This document shows positions 35,117 to 42,619 of a DNA stretch of 64,000 bases, one piece after another. The position numbers and the translations under genes were made by a program. Under the pieces are notes generated by a model. That model searched no databases, was not told the origin of the DNA, and worked only from the letters and a program-made list of their open reading frames with translations. Source of the DNA: an uncultured Bacteroidales bacterium (lineage in GTDB: Bacteria; Bacteroidota; Bacteroidia; Bacteroidales; ML635J-15); contig CAJOIT010000003.1 of assembly GCA_905234755.1 (NCBI GenBank), forward strand, positions 135,135-199,134. The letters are read 5' to 3'. The stretch's first letter is position 1, and each line of letters starts with the position of its first letter.

Positions 35117-36724
35117 TTATTCTACCATTATTTTTTTTGTTCCTGTCCAATTGTTTGTCTTAATGCGAAGTATATATGTGCCTTGTGGCAAAGCTGTAAC
35201 ATCCAATGTCGTTGATGTGGAGTTAGGTTCAGTTACTAGTATTTTGTGACCAGACAAGGAGTGGATGTCTATGCGTTGAATGGTAACTGGTGCAGAAACA
35301 GTAATCTTGCCGATGGAAGGATTGGGATATGTCTCTATTCCTATGTCTGGCTTGGTATCGTCGATACCTGTAAGGCACCGGTAGTCAAGAAAGTCGCTCC
35401 AGAAAGGAGCGTTGCGGTAGGCATCAAGGCTTTCGCAAGGTACATAGACCGGCACGGTGCGCTGTCGGCTGTCTATGATGTGCTCCCTTAGGGTAGGTGG
35501 GACGGAGGAGCGACTTGTTATTCTCTCCAAATTGTCGCAGTCTGAGAGAATCCATTCGTCGATGTACTTTAAGTTGGCTCCGAAGGTTACTTCCCTTAGG
35601 TTTTGACAATTCAGGAAGGCACGGTGCTGAATTGTGTCCATATTGTCGGGAAACACAGCTTCCGTAAGGCTGCTGTATAAGAAGCAACTTCCGCCAGTGC
35701 TTTTTAGGCTCTCTGGAAATTCGATTCTGTGCAAGTTTCTGGAGTAGCTGAATGAGTACGCGTATATGTAGCGCACGCCGTTGGGTATCTGAAAAATTGT
35801 ATCGGGTCTGCCGATAGGATATGCGCACAGCGTGTCTTTCGCCTTGTTGTACAGCACTCCGTCGTATGAAATGTATCGCTTGTTGCCAGGAGATACGTTG
35901 ATGTTTCTGAGATTAGTGCAGTTTTCGAACACACCTGGCCATATTTGCTTCACCGTGCTTGGAATGTTCACTTCGCGCAGTGGCATATTGCAGAAAGAGC
36001 TGCCGTAAAAGTGAAGCACTCCCTCTGGTATAACTATGGTGTCAATGGCGGTATATGCGAAAGCGTGTGATTGTATCACCTTCACATTGTCGGGAATGTT
36101 GATGGAGCGTAATTGCCTGCATGAGCGAAAAAGGTCGATGGAAATGGTGTCGATACCTTGTGGCAGTACTATGTCCGACAGAGTAAAGCAAGCCTGGAAT
36201 GCGCCTCGGCCTATGGAAACAATGTTGGACGGTAGGTTTATTGTGCGGATAAGCGGATTGGATGAGAAACAACCTTCTCCTAAAGTTCTCACTGTGGATG
36301 GTAGCACAATCTCGCTTAGGGAATTGTTATTGCACATGGAATAGTTACCAATCGAGACTATTCCTTCTGGAAGCACTACACTGCGCAAATTTTCTATCAA
36401 GATTAAAGCAAGTTCGCCTACTGCTGTGACGCGAAAGGTGTCTTGTTCGTTAACGGCGACAGCCGGTACATAAAGGGTGTCGGGAAGAGCATCGGCATAT
36501 GTAGTCAACACTATGGTTCCCCACCCGTCTAGCGGCCATTGTTGGTATGTTAGTTCAACTTCGCGGTTTTGCTCGTCGGTGATGTTGTAGTACAGTGTAG
36601 CACCTCTATAGGTGTATCCGAAATCGTAGCACAAGGCGTTGTGTTCAAATCCTATGGCAAAAAAGACAAACAAAAAAGCGAACAGAATCTTTCTTGACTT
36701 GCATTTTGATGTATATCTATCCAT
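35117..36724 (-). CDS. BspA-type leucine-rich repeat protein with T9SS sorting domain
   Basis: The protein has 535 residues with a signal peptide around KILFAFLFVFFAIGFEHNA. After an N-terminal beta strand region come about ten LRR_5 units (for example LPSTVRTLGEGCFSS, then LPSNIVSIGRGAFQAC and IPDNVKVIQSHAF), spaced 23 residues apart. The T9SS sorting domain begins IETYPNPSIGKITVS and ends GTKKIMVE. BspA-family repeats bind host proteins in oral Bacteroidota; here the role is surface adhesion (inference). The gene has a full consensus promoter. Confidence 0.88.
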   Translation of the reverse strand: MDRYTSKCKSRKILFAFLFVFFAIGFEHNALCYDFGYTYRGATLYYNITDEQNREVELTYQQWPLDGWGTIVLTTYADALPDTLYVPAVAVNEQDTFRVTAVGELALILIENLRSVVLPEGIVSIGNYSMCNNNSLSEIVLPSTVRTLGEGCFSSNPLIRTINLPSNIVSIGRGAFQACFTLSDIVLPQGIDTISIDLFRSCRQLRSINIPDNVKVIQSHAFAYTAIDTIVIPEGVLHFYGSSFCNMPLREVNIPSTVKQIWPGVFENCTNLRNINVSPGNKRYISYDGVLYNKAKDTLCAYPIGRPDTIFQIPNGVRYIYAYSFSYSRNLHRIEFPESLKSTGGSCFLYSSLTEAVFPDNMDTIQHRAFLNCQNLREVTFGANLKYIDEWILSDCDNLERITSRSSVPPTLREHIIDSRQRTVPVYVPCESLDAYRNAPFWSDFLDYRCLTGIDDTKPDIGIETYPNPSIGKITVSAPVTIQRIDIHSLSGHKILVTEPNSTSTTLDVTALPQGTYILRIKTNNWTGTKKIMVE

Positions 36725-36772
36725 AATAATGTTTTGTATTTATAATTGTAGGACTAGTGAAAGTTTCTGTTG

Positions 36773-36803
36773 CAAATATACATCTTTTAAGAAAGTTTCC
36801 AAA
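36773..36803 (-). promoter_or_regulatory. Consensus promoter of the leucine-rich repeat gene
   Basis: Minus strand TTTG (36803-36800), 19-bp spacer, TATATTTG (36780-36773), 48 bp before the ATG. Confidence 0.8.
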
Positions 36804-36829
36804 TGAAAAATTACAACTTTTGCTTCTTT

Positions 36830-37549
36830 TTAGTTTTCTGAGCTTCTTTTCGTTGCTAGTACGAGTCTTTTTACTTCCTCTAAATCCGTTTCGTTGTATT
36901 TGCTCGAATCTTCAATGTTTGTCTTTTGTGGATTTACAATGGTATGCTTGCACGATGAGTGCACTTCGCAAACTCCGGTTGCACGGATTATTTCTGCTGC
37001 ATTCTGCGAATTTACGCCACTTCCTGCCAGTATTGCAATGCGTCCGTTCGCTTGTTTCTGTATTTCGCGAAGGTTGTCAATCCCTTCGGGTGCGGTTTTG
37101 AATTGCCCTGATGTCAGGATTCTGTCGCAGCCACATTCTATAATTTGTTCCAATGCTTTGTGCCAGTCGCGGCAACGGTCGAATGCGCGGTGGAAAGTTA
37201 CTTCCATTGGGCGGGCATGCTTAACAATCTCGGCAGTTCTCTCGGTGTCGATGTCAAGGTTTTTGTCGAGGAATCCAACGACAACTCCGTGAGCGCCAAG
37301 TTGCTGGCACATAAGAACATCTTCCTTAATGGCTTCGTATTCTGCATCGTTGTAGCAGAAGTCACCAGGACGGGGACGAATAAGCACCATTGTTTTTAGC
37401 GGAAGCTTATCTACGCAATATTTTATCGTTGCATACGATGGGGTGGTGCCTCCTTCGTTGAGATTCTGGCAAAGTTCTATGCGGTCGGCTCCGCCATTAG
37501 CGGCGTTTATTGCCGATTGAACCGAATTGGCGCATATTTCTACAGTCAT
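36830..37549 (-). CDS. cutC: CutC family protein
   Basis: TIM-barrel protein of 239 residues: MTVEICANSVQSAINA, GGADRIELCQNLNEGGTTPSY, LIRPRPGDFCY, VTFHRAFDRCRDW, ILTSGQFKTAPEG and ILAGSGVNSQNA are the family motifs. CutC has been linked to copper tolerance, but its enzymatic function is not settled. Its own TACATTTG box at 37566-37573 separates it from the biosynthetic operon upstream. Confidence 0.93.
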   Translation of the reverse strand: MTVEICANSVQSAINAANGGADRIELCQNLNEGGTTPSYATIKYCVDKLPLKTMVLIRPRPGDFCYNDAEYEAIKEDVLMCQQLGAHGVVVGFLDKNLDIDTERTAEIVKHARPMEVTFHRAFDRCRDWHKALEQIIECGCDRILTSGQFKTAPEGIDNLREIQKQANGRIAILAGSGVNSQNAAEIIRATGVCEVHSSCKHTIVNPQKTNIEDSSKYNETDLEEVKRLVLATKRSSEN

Positions 37550-37565
37550 GTTTAAATAGTTTTTG

Positions 37566-37573
37566 CAAATGTA
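37566..37573 (-). promoter_or_regulatory. -7 promoter box for cutC
   Basis: TACATTTG on the minus strand, 16 bp before the ATG at 37549, inside the 68-bp gap after the aryl-polyene operon. This marks the operon's downstream boundary. Confidence 0.6.
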
Positions 37574-37617
37574 TTACAAAATGTAATAGCATGCAATTGT
37601 GAAGGAATGTTTCTTGC

Positions 37618-38721
37618 TTACCTTATGCAGTTGGCGTAAATTCCGAGGAAAATTTCACGCAAAAGATTTGTGTCCAAGTCTTTGTACTCATCAATCCAAT
37701 TCATGTATTCCACGAATTGCTTTTTTTGTTCGTCTGTGTAGTGACTTGCATATCTCGATTCTCCGCTGCGGATGTCGTGTGCTATATAGTTGTTCGGATT
37801 AATTGCGTAGTTTGAGTTTATCTGCTCATCAATTTGTTTTGCAATGTTTGTGAAATAATTTCCTTCCGAACTGTCTATTTTATGTAAGTCGTTTTTTGTG
37901 AGTGTCTTGCAGATATGGAAATTTACCTTTCCTTTCTGCTGCTTTATGCCGGTTAGGATACTGGTGATGTCTTCTCCTTGTGCTTTCTTGTATTTGCCGT
38001 TGATTTTTGTATGGTAGAGTTCCAAAGTTTTCAATTTGTCGCAAGGTTCCCATTCATACGAAACAGAAACAGGAGTAATGTTCATTTCTGCCAGCGAAAG
38101 TATCTTGTCGTCCCTGCGGCTTGACCAGAACATCTTTATTATGGCTGGGTCGGTGACATCAAGTCCGTCCTTTGTACGACCGTTGCGTTGTGCAATCCAA
38201 ACCGATTCTTTGTTTTCGGTAACGACATGCCTGATGTATTGGGACATATAGGTTAGGTTGTTGTAGAATTCAACCCTGTTGCCTCCTCGTTCTGTCTTGA
38301 ACATCTTGTTTACTTTGCCGAAGTCAACAATGAACGGATGTTGCATTAGGTTGCTGCCGAAAGTTATCTGGCAGGTATTTATTCCTTCTTTAATGAACAG
38401 ATATTGCAGGAGCATTGCATCCAGAACAATGTCGCGGTGGTTGGAAATAAATATATATGGCTTGTTGTTGCTGATGTTTTCTATTCCCGACCATTTGAAT
38501 TCAGTGGTGGTTCTCGCGAGTATTATGTCGATGATTTCCGAAATGATACCACTTTGGAACTCGTATGTCGTCTTTACCTTTCTTAGTCTTTCGCGAAATT
38601 GTTCGACATCTGTTCCCGGCATCATGTAATTTACAATGGCGGGAATGATTTCGCTGTCGGCAATTTTTTGCATTGCTGCAGGAATTTCATCTGGAAAATA
38701 TGGCCTTATATCATCAAACAT
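37618..38721 (-). CDS. PlsC-like glycerolipid acyltransferase, last gene of the polyene operon
   Basis: Probable acyltransferase of 367 residues. The acyltransferase block has FISNHRDIVLDAMLLQ (about 91-106), where the His-Asp spacing differs from the textbook HX4D, then a KTERGG motif and WIAQRNGRTKDG. Proteins of this larger type are common in Bacteroidota and are thought to acylate glycerol- or amino-acid-based lipids. It follows the ligase gene by 8 bp and closes the 25-gene run. It may acylate the polyene lipid or make its lipid anchor (inference). Confidence 0.8.
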   Translation of the reverse strand: MFDDIRPYFPDEIPAAMQKIADSEIIPAIVNYMMPGTDVEQFRERLRKVKTTYEFQSGIISEIIDIILARTTTEFKWSGIENISNNKPYIFISNHRDIVLDAMLLQYLFIKEGINTCQITFGSNLMQHPFIVDFGKVNKMFKTERGGNRVEFYNNLTYMSQYIRHVVTENKESVWIAQRNGRTKDGLDVTDPAIIKMFWSSRRDDKILSLAEMNITPVSVSYEWEPCDKLKTLELYHTKINGKYKKAQGEDITSILTGIKQQKGKVNFHICKTLTKNDLHKIDSSEGNYFTNIAKQIDEQINSNYAINPNNYIAHDIRSGESRYASHYTDEQKKQFVEYMNWIDEYKDLDTNLLREIFLGIYANCIR

Positions 38722-38729
38722 TATTGCGG

Positions 38730-40028
38730 TTATTTTTTTCTTAAGTCAATAAATTTTATTGGTTTCCGGCTCTTGGCAGGGAAATTTATTTTCTGAATTT
38801 CCTCTACAGGTAGAATTTCAATTTGCGGGGCTACACGGATGCGTGAACGGAAGCTGTCTTTCAGTTCCTTTACAACATCGAAATCCGGCTGTTCCTTGAG
38901 TCCAATCTTTACTGTTACATCGTCGGTTCCTGCTTCGTTTTGCCTAACCTCGATTACATAGTTCTCAACATAATCGGTATTGTCGAGTACATCGTTAATT
39001 GCTGGCGGATATAGGGTTGTGCCTTTGAGTTTAATCATGTTGTTCATGCGGCCAACGAGAGGGGTGAGGCGGTAAGAGTTTCGTCCGCATTTGCACTTGT
39101 CAACAATTTTTGCTGCAATGTCGCCTGTGCGGAAGCGAAGCAATGGCATTGCTTCCACGCCTAGTGTTGTAACTACAATTTCACCGGGGTGTCCATCGGG
39201 TACTGGCAGACCGTCTTCGCCGATAATTTCAACTATGATAAGTTCCGGATGCACATGACCGCCCATTCCGAATTCGCATTCCGAGAATGTTGCGCCCATC
39301 TCTGTCGAAGAGTAGGTTGCGAATAATTGTACATCCCATTTCTCCTTTATTTTCTTGCCCAGCAGGTTGAGTTCGAAATTCTGGTCGCGCAAACCTTCGC
39401 CTATGCCTATTATTCGTTTTATGCTACTATTCTTGTAGTCGATGTTGTGTTCCTCTGCATATTGTATGAGGCGTAGAATGAACGATGGAACGCACATTAT
39501 TGTGTCGGGCTTGATGCGCTTAATCGTGTCCCATTGCAGTTCTGGTATTCCGTTTCCCACGCGGATAATGCCTGCGCCAAGTTCACGAAGTCCAAGGAAA
39601 TATGCAAGTCCTGCCATGAAGCGTTTGTCCAGTGTGGTCATAAGTTGTACGACATTGCCCTGATGTACATTGGCACATTCAAAAGATTTCTTTTCGTTGT
39701 ATGCAAGTCGCTGTAGGTCTTTTTCTGAGCAGCCAAATGTCACAGGATCGCCCAAGGTTCCGGATGTGGTAATGTAGTCGATGATTTTTGATTTGTCGCA
39801 ACACAGAAACTCCTCGTTGAACAATTGAAGGTCTTTTTTTTCTGTAAAAGGAATCTTCACAAGATCTTCGATGTGCTTTATCTTGTTGATGTTGATTCCA
39901 TAGCTTTTGAACATTCGCTGGTAATATGGCGAATTTGCCTGCAAGTATGTCAAAGCCTTGTGTAGCAATTCTTCTTGAAATGCTTTTATTTCTTCAACCG
40001 ATTTGTATTCTATGTCGTTGTTATTCAT
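38730..40028 (-). CDS. PaaK-like AMP-ligase, hydroxycinnamate-activating candidate
   Basis: Adenylate-forming enzyme of 432 residues, related to phenylacetate-CoA ligase. The nucleotide motif is TTSGTLGDPVTFG, then YSSTEMGATFSEC and the hinge region LLRFRTGDIA with KCKCGRNSYRLTPLVGRMN (typical PaaK cysteines). In aryl-polyene pathways a ligase loads the aromatic starter onto an ACP. With a tyrosine ammonia-lyase in the same operon, 4-coumarate is the expected substrate (inference). It has 12-bp spacing to the esterase gene upstream. Confidence 0.85.
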   Translation of the reverse strand: MNNNDIEYKSVEEIKAFQEELLHKALTYLQANSPYYQRMFKSYGININKIKHIEDLVKIPFTEKKDLQLFNEEFLCCDKSKIIDYITTSGTLGDPVTFGCSEKDLQRLAYNEKKSFECANVHQGNVVQLMTTLDKRFMAGLAYFLGLRELGAGIIRVGNGIPELQWDTIKRIKPDTIMCVPSFILRLIQYAEEHNIDYKNSSIKRIIGIGEGLRDQNFELNLLGKKIKEKWDVQLFATYSSTEMGATFSECEFGMGGHVHPELIIVEIIGEDGLPVPDGHPGEIVVTTLGVEAMPLLRFRTGDIAAKIVDKCKCGRNSYRLTPLVGRMNNMIKLKGTTLYPPAINDVLDNTDYVENYVIEVRQNEAGTDDVTVKIGLKEQPDFDVVKELKDSFRSRIRVAPQIEILPVEEIQKINFPAKSRKPIKFIDLRKK

Positions 40029-40040
40029 CGTTCAATGTCA

Positions 40041-40901
40041 TTAATAAATGTTTTCCTTAAGCCATTTTAGAAACTCGTTTTTCCATTGATGGCATTCTTC
40101 CGTACCTTTTTCATCGCTGGCTCCAAATCCGTGACCGCCAGTTTTGTATTGTATGTATTTGTGCTTAATATTCTTTGCTGTCAATGCCGAATCAAGTAGC
40201 ATTGAGTTGTGGTATTCTACAGTAGGGTCGTCAACGCAGTTAACCAAGAACACAGGCGGACAATCGGTTGGAACATGCAATTCGAGCGAAAGTGAGTCGC
40301 GCATGGTTTGGTCATTTTGTCTGCGTTCGTTTAGCAGGGCACGGCGAGAGCGCTTGTGAACGTATGGCGGGTTCATTGTTACAACTGGGTAGATAGGTGC
40401 GGCAAACGACGGGCGATCTTCTTTATTGCTGTAGCATATTGTCGACATCGACAAATGTCCGCCAGCCGAAAAGCCCATTATGCCAACCTTGTTAGGATCA
40501 ACATGGTATTCTTTTGCGTGATTGCGCACCCATTTTATTGCTTGTTGTGCGTCGTTGTGCATGTCGGGGTACTGGTTGCCATGTTTTTTGCTGCGGTGAT
40601 TCCAGAAAAATGCTGAAAAACCTGCAACGCGGTATGTTAGTACAAATGCTGATATTCCGTTCGTTTGCAGCCATCTTGCAACGCCATGTCCTTCGGTTTC
40701 TTCGGCAAGCCAGAAGTAACTCCCGCCTGGACATACAATTACTGCGGTACCGGTAGTATTGTTTTCGGCTATGTATGGTGTCAATGTCGTCTGTTTCCAG
40801 TTCTTTGTGCCAGTGTTCTGCCACAAATATATTTTCTCCTGTGCGACGGCTGTTCCGACAAGAAAAACAAACAGAGTATAAAGCACTAATTTCTTCAGCA
40901 T
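40041..40901 (-). CDS. Secreted alpha/beta hydrolase (acetyl-esterase-like)
   Basis: The protein has 286 residues from the ATG at 40901; the signal peptide MLKKLVLYTLFVFLVGTAVAQ supports this start. A longer frame would bury it. The nucleophile elbow is GFSAGGH, the oxyanion strand VIVCPGGSYF, the Asp lies in VNCVDDPTVEY, and the His in KTGGHGFG. This matches acetyl-xylan or BD-FAE-type esterases. Its ATG overlaps the stop of the 120-residue gene (TAATG), so translation is coupled. An esterase may deacylate or transfer the polyene ester (inference), or it may be unrelated. Confidence 0.8.
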   Translation of the reverse strand: MLKKLVLYTLFVFLVGTAVAQEKIYLWQNTGTKNWKQTTLTPYIAENNTTGTAVIVCPGGSYFWLAEETEGHGVARWLQTNGISAFVLTYRVAGFSAFFWNHRSKKHGNQYPDMHNDAQQAIKWVRNHAKEYHVDPNKVGIMGFSAGGHLSMSTICYSNKEDRPSFAAPIYPVVTMNPPYVHKRSRRALLNERRQNDQTMRDSLSLELHVPTDCPPVFLVNCVDDPTVEYHNSMLLDSALTAKNIKHKYIQYKTGGHGFGASDEKGTEECHQWKNEFLKWLKENIY

Positions 40902-41263
40902 TACCTTCCCAATATTTTCATAACTTCGTCTTTCGACAACTGACGGTACTTGTGCTGCATATCGGCAAAAAAATCCACCTGAAAATACTCCTCGTCGTAG
41001 AACGACAACTTTGAGTTTGTATTCGGCGTACATTCCAAGTAAACAATATCCTCAAGTTTCAGATTTTTTGCTTCACAAATCTGGTCTGCTAGTTTTTTGC
41101 CTGCGTAGGTTACCGATGTGCCAGGGTTTTCCTGATAAAGTTCGGTTACAATTACATATTTTTTGCCATCAATTTCCCTAATCTTAAGTCCGCAAGACGA
41201 TTCCATGTCCCATTCGCCCTTGAAAGGGAAAATCTCATCGTAATATTCTTTTGAAACTTTCAT
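40901..41263 (-). CDS. 120-residue protein of unknown function, coupled to radical SAM gene
   Basis: Cytosolic-looking protein (no signal peptide), beginning MKVSKEYYDEIFPFKGEW and ending KYRQLSKDEVMKILGR. It contains GTSVTYAGKKLADQICEAKN and a strand pattern that could be alpha/beta. No family recognised. The stop overlaps the start of the esterase (TAATG), and the B12/radical-SAM gene ends 12 bp upstream, so it may be a partner of one of them (inference). Confidence 0.7.
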   Translation of the reverse strand: MKVSKEYYDEIFPFKGEWDMESSCGLKIREIDGKKYVIVTELYQENPGTSVTYAGKKLADQICEAKNLKLEDIVYLECTPNTNSKLSFYDEEYFQVDFFADMQHKYRQLSKDEVMKILGR

Positions 41264-41275
41264 TGGTTTAAAATT

Positions 41276-42580
41276 TTATTCTGGTCTAAGGTTTACATTT
41301 CTCTTGCTTCGGTCAACATCGCGACCAAACGACTTGTTTGCCAACTTCCTGTTACGTGGACGATATGTGCCTTCTTCCATCTCGCGAAGCGCAACGTTGC
41401 AGAACAACCTGAACATCTTCGATTCCTGGGTTTCAGCTGCATAGAAACTCTTCCAAGCGTATTCGTAAACGTCCTGCAACTGCTCTGGAGTCATCAGCTT
41501 GGGTTGGAAAACAACCTGACCTGCATTGTAGTGGTTCCAGTCGAAATCGAAGATACGACCCTGACGCAACAAATCGTCGTAGGCCTTGGTGTGCGGGAAA
41601 GGCGTCATTACTGTAAACTCAGCCAAGTCCAAGTCGATTTCACCAAGGAAGTCAATCAGTCGCTTGCAGTCGTCAACCGACTGGTTATCAAGACCGAGCA
41701 AAATTGTACCTTCAACGCCGATTCCGTAGTCATGGTATCTCTTTACACGCTCCTTAATGTAATCTGAAGTATCGTACACAGCCTGATATACATACCAAGC
41801 GCCTGCTTTTGCTGCAAGGTCAAGCACTTCGGGGTCATCCTCGATAGTGTGGCTTATCCATTTTTTCTTCAGCGGTGCTATCGCCTTGAAAAGTTCTATT
41901 TCCCACTGCTTGTCCTGTGCCAAGGAGTTATCGACGATAAACAGACGGTTGTTGTCGATGCTTGCCATATCTTCCACGACCTTGTCAACTGGACGCGGAC
42001 GGAACTTACGTCCTCCCAAGTATGATACGGCGCAAGGATAGCAACTGAAACGGCAACCACGGCTGGCGTGGAAAAGGTCAACCATCTGCACGCCCTTGTG
42101 GTTGTATAGTTCGCGCTTGTACAGGTCGCGACGACAAGGACCTACCGATTCGATTGGCGGCTGGTTGCCCATATAGTTGTATATTTTCTTCAGGCATCCG
42201 TTTTTCCAGTCGATTATTACCTGCTCTGAACGACCTTCCGACTCGCCAAGGAAAACACTGTCAACGTGGTTTACCATTTCCTCTGCGTGAAGCATAGTGG
42301 AAATACCGCCAGCGATGACCTTTTTGCCTCGTTTGTGATATTCGTCGGCAATCGCCCAGCCACGTTTTACCTGCGTGGTAAGCATCATCGACAGAGCCAC
42401 GAGATCGCATTCCTCGTCAAAATCGATTGCCTCAACATTTTCGTCGGTAAACGAAATGTCAACATATTCGGGCAATGTTGCAGCAAATGCTACAGGTCCG
42501 TGAGGCGGCAGGTTGAATGTTGTCTGTCCGGGCAGCTTATTCCATTTCGGGTATATCAATTTTAGTTTTACTGTATCCAT
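41276..42580 (-). CDS. Cobalamin-binding radical SAM protein
   Basis: The protein has 434 residues. The N-terminal domain has the shape of a B12-binding fold (VALSMMLTTQVKRGWAIADEY, VIAGGISTMLHAEEM) but lacks an obvious DXHXXG His. The radical SAM core has the cluster motif CRFSCYPC (CxxxCxxC) within HASRGCRFSCYPCAVSYLGG, then LFIVDNSLA and EGTILLGLDNQSVDD. The layout matches the BchE/HpnJ/HpnP class, whose members methylate, hydroxylate or cyclise. No similar gene is part of the best-known aryl-polyene sets I recall, so it is a candidate tailoring enzyme. Confidence 0.87.
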   Translation of the reverse strand: MDTVKLKLIYPKWNKLPGQTTFNLPPHGPVAFAATLPEYVDISFTDENVEAIDFDEECDLVALSMMLTTQVKRGWAIADEYHKRGKKVIAGGISTMLHAEEMVNHVDSVFLGESEGRSEQVIIDWKNGCLKKIYNYMGNQPPIESVGPCRRDLYKRELYNHKGVQMVDLFHASRGCRFSCYPCAVSYLGGRKFRPRPVDKVVEDMASIDNNRLFIVDNSLAQDKQWEIELFKAIAPLKKKWISHTIEDDPEVLDLAAKAGAWYVYQAVYDTSDYIKERVKRYHDYGIGVEGTILLGLDNQSVDDCKRLIDFLGEIDLDLAEFTVMTPFPHTKAYDDLLRQGRIFDFDWNHYNAGQVVFQPKLMTPEQLQDVYEYAWKSFYAAETQESKMFRLFCNVALREMEEGTYRPRNRKLANKSFGRDVDRSKRNVNLRPE

Positions 42581-42619
42581 TTAATAATAGGTATGTTTGT
42601 TATCTATTTTGCAAATTTA

